DNA of 64,000 nt. Origin: Luteolibacter pohnpeiensis. GTDB taxonomy: Bacteria > Verrucomicrobiota > Verrucomicrobiia > Verrucomicrobiales > Akkermansiaceae. The stretch lies in the NCBI RefSeq assembly GCF_016595435.1, contig NZ_JAENIJ010000012.1, positions 1-64,000 on the forward strand, written 5' to 3'. This document shows positions 42,359-50,882 of this stretch, piece after piece (within the stretch, counting starts at the first letter, position 1; each line of letters opens with the position of its first letter). Made by a program: the position numbers and the translations under genes. The notes beneath the pieces are model-generated. The model saw nothing but the letters and a program-made list of their open reading frames with translations. It searched no databases and was not told the DNA's origin.

Positions 42359-44086
42359 TCAACGGCTGGTCTTGGTGTTCGAATCCGTACGAGGATAATA
42401 CGGTGCCTGTTCAGGCTGCAGACCACGGATCGAGCGTTGAAGATTTGGCTCATGGGCCGGGCCAGGATTATTTTCATCCACCCATTCCGACTCGATGCCT
42501 AACTGAGTGGAGCGCCGGATTTGTGATGAGGCCATGTTGTTTTGAGCCCCGCGGGTCGGATCATAAGACTTCGGAGTCACGACGAATACCAGGCTGGAGT
42601 TCTCCTTGCTGGCTTCCTTGCTCTTGAAGAAGAAATTGATGAGCGGAAGGTCGCCCAGAAGAGGGATTTTGGTCTTATCCTTGGATTGAACTTCGCCGTA
42701 AAAGCCACCCACGATGAGTGAATATCCATCGGGAATGCGGGCGATCGTCTCGATCATGGATTCAGTGACGCGCGGATAAGTATTGCCGGATGCACCCGTG
42801 ACATATTCGGCAATTTGGGATGAACGGGGTCTCATGTTCATCCGGATCGTCCCGTCCGGAAGCAGAGTGGGCGTCACCACAATGGAAATACCGATCTCGC
42901 GATGGTTCTCGGGATCTTCCGTGATGGATTTGTCGGAGGTGTCGATTTTATACCGAACTTCTTCCGATGTGTTCTGACCTGAAGTGGTTTCGCTGACGGT
43001 GGTGGTGATGATCGGGATACGATCGATGATCGAGATCGTCGCTTGTTCGTTGTCTTCCGTGATCAGAGTCGGATTGGAGACCTGATTGGTGATGCCGCCT
43101 TGAGCCAGGGCGCGGAGCACGCCGGATGCTTGGGTCGGTGATAGCACCAGGTTGGCTCCATCCGCATCGGCAATCTGGCTGGCTGTGCTGGAGGGGAGTC
43201 CGAAAATCGAACTCAAATCCCGCGAAATATCAATCGGCACGCCGAGATCGCCGAGCGAGGACGACCAGTTGACGCCGACGCTTTCCGCAGCCTTGGTGTT
43301 CACCCGGAGGATTTTGGTTTCGACGATGATTTGGCCTTTGGATCGGTCGATGCTGTGCAGGAATTCGCGGGCCTGATCGATCCGGTGTGGGGAATCAATG
43401 ATGACGATCGTGTTGGTTTTCGGCTCGAAATTGACGATCCCGGTGCCCGGGCTGAGAAGCGGCCGGACCAAGGTCATGATCTGCTCCATATCAGTCGGCC
43501 GCAGATAGCGTAGCTGATAGTGGAACTCGGTGCTTGGTAATTGGCTGAGTTGCGCCTGAGTGAGCGCGTAGATGGTGCTGCCCTTAGTGTGGAGTGAAAG
43601 ATTGAACTGGAAGGCAAGTTCCTCCATCTGCGACAGCGGATTGCCGTCATTCAGGTTACCCGTCACCAGATAATCCGGGCCGTTGATTTTGGCGTTATGG
43701 AAGTACTGCCGTCCGGCTTTTTTGGCCAGGAACTGGAAAATGTCATTCAACGCGGCGTCTTTGATCAGATAGCCATCCTGAGATTCCTCCATCTCGCGTT
43801 TTTGCTCTTCGAGTGGTCCGAAGGGCGAAGCGGTTGGCCCTTGGGCGGATGGATCATGCGGAGTCGCGGTGGTTTGGGCAGTTTGATTCCCCGAGGTTTG
43901 CTCGACAAAGGCGTCCGCCGGATCGGTCGGAGAACTTGGAGTGATCAAAGGCGGATCGCTGTCCAGGGTCGCCTGCGATTCTGTCGGCACCGTGGGTTCG
44001 ACCAACGGAGCATCCGATGGTTGAGCCAGCGAAAATCCAGTCAGGAAAGTCAGCAGAAATGGTAAAAGCTTGATGGGAAATTTCAT
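42359..44086 (-). CDS. secretin (GspD/PilQ family outer-membrane pore)
   Basis: A 575-residue exported protein: signal peptide (KLLPFLLTFLTGFSLA), a Pro/Thr-rich linker, an N-type domain (DAALNDIFQFLAKKAG ... IYALTQAQL), a second N domain (YLRPTDMEQIMTLVRPLL ... IIDSPHRIDQAREFL), and the C-terminal secretin barrel (SIVVTPTLLPDGTIRMNMRP, ETIARIPDGYSLIVGGFYGEV, KIPLLGDLPLINFFFKS). It forms the gated outer-membrane channel of the machine. The neighbours encode periplasmic PilO/PilP-like partners. Confidence 0.92.
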   Translation of the reverse strand: MKFPIKLLPFLLTFLTGFSLAQPSDAPLVEPTVPTESQATLDSDPPLITPSSPTDPADAFVEQTSGNQTAQTTATPHDPSAQGPTASPFGPLEEQKREMEESQDGYLIKDAALNDIFQFLAKKAGRQYFHNAKINGPDYLVTGNLNDGNPLSQMEELAFQFNLSLHTKGSTIYALTQAQLSQLPSTEFHYQLRYLRPTDMEQIMTLVRPLLSPGTGIVNFEPKTNTIVIIDSPHRIDQAREFLHSIDRSKGQIIVETKILRVNTKAAESVGVNWSSSLGDLGVPIDISRDLSSIFGLPSSTASQIADADGANLVLSPTQASGVLRALAQGGITNQVSNPTLITEDNEQATISIIDRIPIITTTVSETTSGQNTSEEVRYKIDTSDKSITEDPENHREIGISIVVTPTLLPDGTIRMNMRPRSSQIAEYVTGASGNTYPRVTESMIETIARIPDGYSLIVGGFYGEVQSKDKTKIPLLGDLPLINFFFKSKEASKENSSLVFVVTPKSYDPTRGAQNNMASSQIRRSTQLGIESEWVDENNPGPAHEPNLQRSIRGLQPEQAPYYPRTDSNTKTSR

Positions 44087-44095
44087 GAGCGGAAA

Positions 44096-44707
44096 TTATC
44101 GACGTTTGGAGGAATTGGTCGGAGCAGGAGCGGGATCAAGTTGGAGAGGCGTTCCGGCGCTGTCCGGGACCATTCCAGGTGGCGCATCGTTGCCTGAACT
44201 GCGGGTCATGCCGGGCGGGAGCAGATCAAGCTCGCGGGCATAGGTATCCTTGTTTTGCGGATTGCGAAAGAGAATGCGGCGGGAGTTGACTTCAACGATC
44301 TCGATTTGGACGACCGCACCATTGAAGCTTACAGGAAGCATGTCACCCTGGGAAATCACCCGCGAGCCAATGAGGAATTGATGCTCCGCAGGCATGATCG
44401 TGTTGATTTGCATCCGCCCGACGATGTTTTCGAGAGGAATGGATGGCACTTTGGGAACATCAATCGGTTGGGCGGGTCCGGCAGGTTTTGCATCGGGATC
44501 TTGCAACAAGCCGAATGGATCGGTTTTGCGGCTCGGGGCGGCGAGCTTCGCCTCCATGGTTTTGATGTAGTCGGTAGGATCTGCCCCTGCGTAGCGGGAA
44601 GGCTCGACCGCCGCTCCAGAGATGGCGACACCGAACAGCTGGGCAGCCAGGAAACCCAGCGCCAGACGATCAGGGAAAAAACTGCGGAGGATGAGGTGTT
44701 GTTTCAT
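44096..44707 (-). CDS. periplasmic protein, PilP/GspC-like by position
   Basis: A 203-residue exported protein: signal-like segment (LALGFLAAQLFGVAISGAAV), a proline-rich linker (PAGPAQPIDVPKVPSIPLENI), and a small beta domain with HQFLIGSRVISQGDMLPVSFNGAVVQIEIVEV and RRILFRNPQNKDTYARELDLLPPGM, as expected for a pilotin-like or inner-to-outer membrane linker (compare PilP/GspC HR domains). ATG at 44707 overlaps the previous stop (ATGA). The placement before the secretin fits Akkermansia-type loci. Family assignment is inference. Confidence 0.65.
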   Translation of the reverse strand: MKQHLILRSFFPDRLALGFLAAQLFGVAISGAAVEPSRYAGADPTDYIKTMEAKLAAPSRKTDPFGLLQDPDAKPAGPAQPIDVPKVPSIPLENIVGRMQINTIMPAEHQFLIGSRVISQGDMLPVSFNGAVVQIEIVEVNSRRILFRNPQNKDTYARELDLLPPGMTRSSGNDAPPGMVPDSAGTPLQLDPAPAPTNSSKRR

Positions 44708-45237
44708 TTCTCCCATGAGGTGTAGGTGACCTTGAAATCCAGCTGTGGAACGGGCCCGGCGGCTGGGGTGATGTCGAATTGCTCCAGCTGCAGGCGCGGC
44801 ATCCTAGTTTCAAGTTCCAAGAATGCTTTTTGGACAGTCCGGAAGGAACCCCGGAATCCGATGCTTACCCGAGACGAGTTTTGCGCGGAAATGGCGCCAA
44901 ATCCAGCCTGGTTGTTCTCGCGGTTGAGCGGAGCGGTTTGTTGGAATTCTTTAGCCGGAAGCTCACTGCGGATCTTGCCAAGATTTTCGCTGAAAGCGCT
45001 GGCGGTTTCGCGATTCAGATCGTTCGCCCAGCGCTCGATATGAGGGCGCTGCTTGCCGATTTGGATTTCGATGGCCTGCGCGATTTTGCGGTTCTGATCG
45101 TTGGTCGTATACTTCCGCTGTTTCTCTTCAAAGCTGTGGTTCAGTTTCGAATTCACCACGACGCATGCACCGATGATGGCGATCGCAATCGTCATTGGCA
45201 GCACAATGCCAAACATGATGATCGGGGTCTTATACAT
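44704..45237 (-). CDS. PilO-like inner-membrane protein
   Basis: A 177-residue protein with one N-terminal membrane helix (residues 8-28, MFGIVLPMTIAIAIIGACVVV), a coiled-coil stalk (LNHSFEEKQRKY ... NRKIAQAIEIQI) and a small ferredoxin-like domain ending in VSIGFRGSFRTVQKAFLELETRMPRLQLEQFDI and LDFKVTYTSW. The stalk plus FxGxxxxxxxFLxxLE-type pattern is that of PilO/GspM. In Akkermansia the PilO-like protein of the corresponding locus is the well-studied Amuc_1100; equivalence here is by order and build, not by alignment. Confidence 0.7.
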   Translation of the reverse strand: MYKTPIIMFGIVLPMTIAIAIIGACVVVNSKLNHSFEEKQRKYTTNDQNRKIAQAIEIQIGKQRPHIERWANDLNRETASAFSENLGKIRSELPAKEFQQTAPLNRENNQAGFGAISAQNSSRVSIGFRGSFRTVQKAFLELETRMPRLQLEQFDITPAAGPVPQLDFKVTYTSWEK

Positions 45238-45256
45238 AGCGGAGAAGGTGGGACAT

Positions 45257-47020
45257 TCAGGGAGCTTTCAGAACATTGATCGCCAGAGGGTCGGCAGATT
45301 CAAACCGTTGGGTGATGACGAATTCGAAAGAATAAGGATAGGCCGGTGGTTGGTTGGTGCCTTCGATTTTCGGGCTTTTTGAGGTTTCAACTCCGCGCGA
45401 TTTCACGCTCACGACCAAAGTCCGGGTTGGCACCTTGGGATCGAACGCGGTGTTGCCGGTGAGCTCCGCGATTTCGGCGAAATGCGTAGCGATGGATTCG
45501 TTGTTGTTCAAGTGGTTCAACAAATCCAATCCCTTGGAATCAGTCAGCCCCTTGATCTGCCATTCTTTGATAAATCCAACTTTCGGCTGTCCTGGCGTGT
45601 TTTGCGGACGCACGCTGAGGTTGAAGGACGTCACCTTCACCCCGCAGTTTTCAGGTAGAAGACGCGCGAGCAATTCCATCGATGTCCAGGCCTTCGATCG
45701 GTCTTCCAGCAGGTTTTCCAATTGCTGGGTTTGCTTGCGCTCAATGTTGAGTTTGGCGATCCGCTTTAACAGATCCGCTGACTCCGATGTCTTCAGGAAA
45801 AAGATATCAGGCTGGAAAATTTTGCGGCTGAAGCTGAAGGTCAGCCAGCCAAACGCGAGCAGCACGAGACCTACCAGCGCGAGTCGGCCAATCAACAGAC
45901 CCCGTAATAATTTGATCTCGGATTTCGTGGGGAACAAGCCAACAGCATCTCCGATCGGCGGCAGGAAATTTTGAAATACCCAGCCTTCACGTCGGAAAGT
46001 ATCGAAGGTGATGCCAGGCAAATGTTCCTCGCTCGCGGGTTGGGTTGCAATGATCAGCTCGATCGCCCAGGCAGGTAGTCCGTGAGTATCACGCGGTCTT
46101 ACCACCTCAAGATGGCTGGTCGGAAAGGTCGTGCCGAGGTCAGTGACCAGATTGGTATCAACCTGCTTGCCGAGCGGAAAAATAAACAGGTCGGGATCGA
46201 CGATTTCCAAGGCGGTGCATGCGGTGGCGACCGCCTGGCGGAAGTTCGCCGGTCTTAGCAAGCCGCGGTGCTGCATGGTGCGCAGCAGGATCAGATCGGC
46301 CTGTTGATTGAAAAAGGCGAGAACTGTCAGCCAAGGGTATTGGAGGATCGCGACAAACGGGCGATCGGGATTTCGTGTCACCGTGCCGATGATGCCGAGT
46401 AAGGCGACGAGTGGAGCGCTCAGCGCGCAGGTGACGATGGGGAAATTTTCAGCTTCGCCATAAACCCGCAGGGTATCGAGAAATAGCTGATAGTGGTGGG
46501 AAAGAGCGATGGAGGTGCCAATTTTGCCATTTGGATTTCCCGGATAGGGAAGCACCCGCCAGGAATTTTCGGCGGCATCGCGAGAAGCGTCTTCGAGCAC
46601 CGATGGCGGATCGATGACGGCTCGCTCCCGGATTTCTGGCAGAGCTGCCGGGTCGTTGAACTCCAGCTTTAGATCGGTAATGGCGAACTCGTCGCCGATG
46701 GTTAAAACGACACCGAGGCCGGTTGCTCCCAAGGAGCGTGCGTGCTCAAGTACTGCCTTGGCGAATTCCTGGATTTTCGCAGGCTCTTGAAGTTGGTCAT
46801 GCGTCAGATCAGGACCGGCAGTCCATTTGTTCTCCGGTCGCTCGAAGAGATAGCAGCTGATGTTGGCTCCATCGGTGCGGATGTGAAGCTGCAGGTCCAG
46901 TTCAAGCGCATCCTGATACCATGCCGGATTGCTCGCACGGCTGGTATTTCTGAGAATGTCATTGGCCTGGCTAAAGCGTTTGAGAACGTTCAGTTGCGCC
47001 GGATGAAGATACTTGGGCAA
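45257..47020 (-). CDS. GspL / PilM-PilN-like fusion protein
   Basis: A 587-residue protein. The cytoplasmic N-terminal two thirds (to about 370) look like an actin-type (PilM/GspL) domain (GLGVVLTIGDEFAITDLKLEF, RPFVAILQYPWLTVLAFFNQQADLILLRT). A membrane helix lies near residues 377-395 (GRLALVGLVLLAFGWLTFSF), followed by a coiled coil (RIAKLNIERKQTQQLENLLEDR) and a periplasmic fold with FNLSVRP ... EWQIKGLTDSKGLDLLNHL. This is PilM plus PilN in one chain, as in GspL. The start codon is TTG at 47020. It follows the pilin gene by 131 bases with a hairpin in between. Confidence 0.72.
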   Translation of the reverse strand: MPKYLHPAQLNVLKRFSQANDILRNTSRASNPAWYQDALELDLQLHIRTDGANISCYLFERPENKWTAGPDLTHDQLQEPAKIQEFAKAVLEHARSLGATGLGVVLTIGDEFAITDLKLEFNDPAALPEIRERAVIDPPSVLEDASRDAAENSWRVLPYPGNPNGKIGTSIALSHHYQLFLDTLRVYGEAENFPIVTCALSAPLVALLGIIGTVTRNPDRPFVAILQYPWLTVLAFFNQQADLILLRTMQHRGLLRPANFRQAVATACTALEIVDPDLFIFPLGKQVDTNLVTDLGTTFPTSHLEVVRPRDTHGLPAWAIELIIATQPASEEHLPGITFDTFRREGWVFQNFLPPIGDAVGLFPTKSEIKLLRGLLIGRLALVGLVLLAFGWLTFSFSRKIFQPDIFFLKTSESADLLKRIAKLNIERKQTQQLENLLEDRSKAWTSMELLARLLPENCGVKVTSFNLSVRPQNTPGQPKVGFIKEWQIKGLTDSKGLDLLNHLNNNESIATHFAEIAELTGNTAFDPKVPTRTLVVSVKSRGVETSKSPKIEGTNQPPAYPYSFEFVITQRFESADPLAINVLKAP

Positions 47021-47089
47021 GGGATGGAGTGAGAGGGATTTTCTTGGGGGATTTCCAAAACCTCAGGGAACCAGGTTTTGATACGGGAA

Positions 47090-47119
47090 ATGACCCGCTC
47101 CACGAGGGAGGCGGGTCAT
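47090..47119 (-). terminator. hairpin between pilin and downstream assembly genes
   Basis: ATGACCCGC (47090-47098) / GCGGGTCAT (47111-47119), a 9-bp perfect stem. On the minus strand it follows the pilin stop by 33 bases and is followed by TTTCCCG, a weak T tract. It could act as a partial terminator or as 3' protection, allowing high pilin but low downstream expression. Confidence 0.55.
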
Positions 47120-47151
47120 GGAAGTTTTACGCCATTTTCAGGCAGGTTGGA

Positions 47152-47649
47152 TTACCAGTCGCTGTGCTCGGTTGGGTTGAACTCTTCAGCATCGTCTGCG
47201 TCGCCGTTGGCAACAGTTTGGATGTAGAGTGCGCCGATGTCAGGAACATTGTTAGCACCATCGACATAGGCGAACTTGTAGTCAACGCCTGCTGGGTGGC
47301 CGGTTTCGGTAGCAGTTGCGGATTCGTCGATGTCAGGTGTAGATGCATCGTCTTCCGGAGTGGTGACGTCGGTTGGGTTGCTTGCAACGAACTTGCCAGT
47401 TCCGAAGAGTTTGTCAGGAAGATCGGCGACCGTTGCACCTGGATCAACACCATACATGTTCGAGTAAGAACGAACGGCTTGTTGGGTGTTGCGGATGACG
47501 AGGATGGAAGCAGCGCGGTCAGCACCACGTTTCCAGGCTTTGGCGCCGAAGAAGAGAATGCCGATGAGGGAGAGCAAGACAAGGATAACGACCGTCAGTT
47601 CGAGGAGGGTAAGACCTGCGGTGCGCTTGGTGTTTTGAGTCAGTTTCAT
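47152..47649 (-). CDS. major type IV pilin / major pseudopilin
   Basis: A 165-residue prepilin: leader MKLTQNTKRTAG, then LTLLELTVVILVLLSLIGIL with the mature glutamate at position 5. The remaining globular domain has RAASILVIRNTQQAVRSYSNMYG and an acidic, Thr/Asp-rich loop (TTPEDDASTPDIDESATATE). Its position as first gene of the run and the hairpin after it fit the major fibre subunit. It should be cut by the peptidase encoded at 5.6 kb. Confidence 0.85.
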   Translation of the reverse strand: MKLTQNTKRTAGLTLLELTVVILVLLSLIGILFFGAKAWKRGADRAASILVIRNTQQAVRSYSNMYGVDPGATVADLPDKLFGTGKFVASNPTDVTTPEDDASTPDIDESATATETGHPAGVDYKFAYVDGANNVPDIGALYIQTVANGDADDAEEFNPTEHSDW

Positions 47650-47805
47650 GAGGATATCAGTGGGTGGTTGTTTATTGAATCGAGTTGCTGTCGAACGAAA
47701 TCACCATAACGAAAATTGCGGATTCAGGAATACCGCGATCGCGTAGGCGATGTGAAACGGGGGGCAAGGAAGGTTTTTTGAATGAGGGATCAAGGGTTTG
47801 AAGTG

Positions 47806-47840
47806 ATCTAACAGTTGGGTATTTGATGTGTTTGTTAGAT
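47806..47840. repeat. 8-bp inverted repeat in the pilin upstream region
   Basis: ATCTAACA (47806-47813) and TGTTAGAT (47833-47840), perfect, 19 bases apart. It lies after the stop of the PilT-like gene and about 160 bases upstream of the pilin start. Either an operator for the pilin promoter or a 3' structure of the PilT-like gene; there is no T tract. Confidence 0.35.
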
Positions 47841-47865
47841 TGAATGAAGGTAATGAAGCCAATGG

Positions 47866-49131
47866 TTAATCTGGATCTTCATCCCGGTTCATTTTGGCAT
47901 TTTGGAAAGTTTCGTAAGTAATCAGTCCTTTGCTGAGAAGTCGTTTAAGGTTCGAGTCCCATTGGATGTTGCCCGATCGGGTGATGACGTCCTCCAATGA
48001 TCGCGCGCCACCATCGTAGTTGGCGATGGCACTGGAAACGGCATCCTCGCTGTTGTGCAGAAACTCATAGGTGAGCACTCGGCGCTGCACGCCGTTAAGT
48101 AGGCCTTGGGAATGGATGAAGATGAGGATTTCGGACAACCGGCTCAGGACGGAATGATGATTGTCCTTTGGATAAAGCTCCAGGATGCGGCCCATGGTTT
48201 TTACGGCACCTGTAGTATGTAGGGTTGAAAGTACGAGATGTCCCGTTTGTGCGGCTTCCATGCACGTTTCCATCGCTTCACGATCCCGGATCTCGCCAAG
48301 CAGAATGATATGGGGTGCCTTGCGGAGAACATCCTTCAGACCTTGCCGATAGGATTGAACATCCCGCCCAACTTCCTGTTGGGTGACGATGCTGGGGCAG
48401 GGAACGCGGTATCCTGGATATTCCGGATCATCCATGTCGTCCGGATATTGATACTCGATCGGGTCTTCGACCGTCACAATATGCTTGGGATGATGTTGCC
48501 GAACCCAATCGATCAAAGAAGCAAGGGTGGTTGACTTGCCGGAGCCGGTTGGTCCGGTCACCAGGCATAAACCTGCCCGTTTGAGCACGGAGCGCCGCAA
48601 GGTTTCGATGGTGTCGGGATCGATGCCAAGTTGTTCGAGCTCAGGAATGAAATCATTCAGAATTCTGCAAGTGACCCCAAGGCCGGATGAACTGAGGTGC
48701 GCCTGGATGCGCAGGCGGCCGGATTTTTCACCGCTGCTGCCCATTGAAATGCCATCGCATGAGAAATCGGATACTTTCCGCTCTGCAAATTCGGCAATTG
48801 CTTCCTGGATTTTGTCTTCAGCTCGCTGGTTTCCATTTGAGCCGCTCTGGCCAAATCCATGGCTTCCGCTTTCACGGTTACGGATGAGTTCCTTGAGAAT
48901 TTCATCCATGTTTCCCGCATCGAGGATGCCGAGATAGTCCAGTTTTTCGACTCCCTTGTTGGTGTGGACATAGACCGGCCTGCTGGTCCGCATCTGGATA
49001 TCGGACACGCCGAGTTTGCGGCAGACTTGAAAGATGATGCTGAGAAGATCCACTCCCGACATGCCAGGGGAAAATCTTGGCGTGCTAACGGGTGGAACAT
49101 GTCCTGGCATGAATGTCTGAGGGTGGGTCAT
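47866..49131 (-). CDS. PilT-like twitching/secretion ATPase
   Basis: A 421-residue ATPase of the PilT/PilU branch. An N-terminal PAS-like domain (VDLLSIIFQVCRKLGVSDIQMR, LDAGNMDEILKELI) precedes Walker A GPTGSGKSTTLAS, Asp box TVEDPIEYQYPDD, Walker B IILLGEIRDREAM and His box AQTGHLVLSTLHTTGAV. The C-terminal end reads SNLKRLLSKGLITYETF in place of the usual AIRNLIRE of PilT. It likely powers fibre retraction. ATG at 49131 is used; a TTG at 49152 overlaps the upstream stop (TTGA). It shares a transcript with the ABC genes upstream. Confidence 0.88.
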   Translation of the reverse strand: MTHPQTFMPGHVPPVSTPRFSPGMSGVDLLSIIFQVCRKLGVSDIQMRTSRPVYVHTNKGVEKLDYLGILDAGNMDEILKELIRNRESGSHGFGQSGSNGNQRAEDKIQEAIAEFAERKVSDFSCDGISMGSSGEKSGRLRIQAHLSSSGLGVTCRILNDFIPELEQLGIDPDTIETLRRSVLKRAGLCLVTGPTGSGKSTTLASLIDWVRQHHPKHIVTVEDPIEYQYPDDMDDPEYPGYRVPCPSIVTQQEVGRDVQSYRQGLKDVLRKAPHIILLGEIRDREAMETCMEAAQTGHLVLSTLHTTGAVKTMGRILELYPKDNHHSVLSRLSEILIFIHSQGLLNGVQRRVLTYEFLHNSEDAVSSAIANYDGGARSLEDVITRSGNIQWDSNLKRLLSKGLITYETFQNAKMNRDEDPD

Positions 49132-49148
49132 AGGCGGGGGAGGGCCGG

Positions 49149-50030
49149 TCAAGAGCCTTGAAGCAATGGAGTGAGAGACTTGGTTTGATGAAGTTTTTCT
49201 AATCGGGTGATGGTTGCGGCGGCTGCATCCCGAACCCCCATCACAAATTGCAGCCGCTCTTCACATTCGGCACGGCGGTAAGGTGAGATTAATTCCCAAT
49301 TGCCATCCGCTTGCCACTCGGCGGAGAGATGATGATAGCGTTGGATGCAATAATCTAACAACTCAAGATGCTTGCGCATTTGAGCGGTGGTATATTTCGG
49401 AGTGGCATGATGCTGATCATTGAACATCAGCTCCAGCACGTTTTCCGTGGCTGCTGCCGCGGTGAGCGAGGGTCTGGGATCGTGCTTTTTGGACAGGCAA
49501 TACTTGATGGTGTTTTCGGCAAGCTTTGCTGCGCCTGGGGTGAGTTCCGGACGAGTTCCCAATTCCGGTTCGGTCAGGAAAAAGTGATAGGAATTGTAAT
49601 TTGCATAATGCGAGGGATCGAGCTCGTAGGCAAATTTCAGTTTGTCCTCGATTTCCTGGCGCAGGTAGCGCCGCTGCGTTGCCGACGGTGGGATCGGATT
49701 CGTTCGCGTATCATGAGCGAGGCTCAGCTGATTCAGGAACGTGCTGATTCCTCCGCTAGAGGCGCTTGAGGTGTCTTGAGAGGTTTGAGCCGGTGAGGGC
49801 GCTTTGTTGGGTCCCTGAACTTCCAGGCCGCGATTCCAATATTGGTTGATCGGAGATTGCATGGCCATGGCGATCACTTCGCCATACGGACTGCGGTTGA
49901 TTCCCAATACATTTAAGGGCACACGTAAATCGGAATTCATCACCAATACGCGCCCGGCATAGGCATACATCACTCCACCGATCGCAATCAGGCCGGTCGA
50001 GAGATAAGCGCTATGGGGAAGTTTTTTCAT
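49149..50030 (-). CDS. membrane-anchored helical protein, unknown
   Basis: A 293-residue protein: short N terminus, one hydrophobic segment (residues 9-27, YLSTGLIAIGGVMYAYAGR), then a large soluble region with many helices (QRRYLRQEIEDKLKFAYELDPSHY, KLAENTIKYCLSKKHD, HLELLDYCIQRYHHL). Probably exported or anchored in the inner membrane. I recognise no family. ATG at 50030 is chosen, 5 bases after the permease stop; it is followed by the PilT-like gene with overlapping codons, so it should work with one of the two. Confidence 0.6.
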   Translation of the reverse strand: MKKLPHSAYLSTGLIAIGGVMYAYAGRVLVMNSDLRVPLNVLGINRSPYGEVIAMAMQSPINQYWNRGLEVQGPNKAPSPAQTSQDTSSASSGGISTFLNQLSLAHDTRTNPIPPSATQRRYLRQEIEDKLKFAYELDPSHYANYNSYHFFLTEPELGTRPELTPGAAKLAENTIKYCLSKKHDPRPSLTAAAATENVLELMFNDQHHATPKYTTAQMRKHLELLDYCIQRYHHLSAEWQADGNWELISPYRRAECEERLQFVMGVRDAAAATITRLEKLHQTKSLTPLLQGS

Positions 50031-50035
50031 CAAAA

Positions 50036-50803
50036 TCAGGTCGAAAGTTTGGCGCGAAAGCAAAAGCGTGAGACTCCGCAATAGATGGCTAATATACCTA
50101 CAAAGTAGAAAACCATGTCACGGAAAGCCGCAGCTGGAAGTGCTCCATCTTTGAAATAGAGACGTTGGGTCAAATCGGCAAAACGGTATTGAGGAGAGAT
50201 CAACCAGATGCTTTGCAGCATCGGGTGAGATTCGATTTTTAATAAATTGTCCAAATAGCCCACCCCGTAGAGTCCATAAAGAGCAATGCCGAGTGAGCCA
50301 GCAAAACCAACGATGCCACCGAATCGTGATGCTAAGCCGATGGCTAATGCAAGAAGCGGTCCGACGACCAAAAGAAACAGGGTGAGGTATTGGAAGTTTA
50401 AGGTCCACCACATCGACTTTTCAGCAGTTGCTCCCGGAGTGGCGGCGAATTGTGAAATCCCTGCGGTGCAGATGGCCAGCGGCGCGATGAATGCAAACAC
50501 GGCAAGCCATATTTGGAAAAGTTGTTTGCCGTTCGAGATGCCAGTGGTGAAAAAATACTCACCCATACCGGTTTTGGCATTGGCTTCACCCTGTTTGGCG
50601 GCGGTAAACAAACCCCATAACAGGGTGCAGATCCAGAGCGTGGCCCAGGCAGCCTGGATGCGTGCTGGTTTGATCAAGGTGAAGTTTTCACTGGCACTGG
50701 AAATAACCGGAAGAACAAATGGCAACCCTATCACGGCCAGGACACAAATGACCCAAGCTTTGCGCTGAAAGATGGTTGCAAATGTAAGGCGGAACAGTGG
50801 CAT
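50036..50803 (-). CDS. ABC-2 type transporter permease
   Basis: A 255-residue membrane protein with six to seven hydrophobic helices (VICVLAVIGLPFVLPVIS, ATLWICTLLWGLFTAA, LAVFAFIAPLAICTAG, LTLFLLVVGPLLALAIG, VGFAGSLGIALYGLYGVGY, VFYFVGILAIYCGVS). The topology is that of ABC-2 permeases; the substrate is unknown. It pairs with the ATPase gene 79 bases upstream, and an AT-rich gap separates them. Confidence 0.7.
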   Translation of the reverse strand: MPLFRLTFATIFQRKAWVICVLAVIGLPFVLPVISSASENFTLIKPARIQAAWATLWICTLLWGLFTAAKQGEANAKTGMGEYFFTTGISNGKQLFQIWLAVFAFIAPLAICTAGISQFAATPGATAEKSMWWTLNFQYLTLFLLVVGPLLALAIGLASRFGGIVGFAGSLGIALYGLYGVGYLDNLLKIESHPMLQSIWLISPQYRFADLTQRLYFKDGALPAAAFRDMVFYFVGILAIYCGVSRFCFRAKLST

Positions 50804-50882
50804 TTTGATATATAAAAGAGAATATGGCTTTTTCTTGCGAAACTTGGATAGTCTTTTTCGGGTTATTTAATTAATAAGCCGA

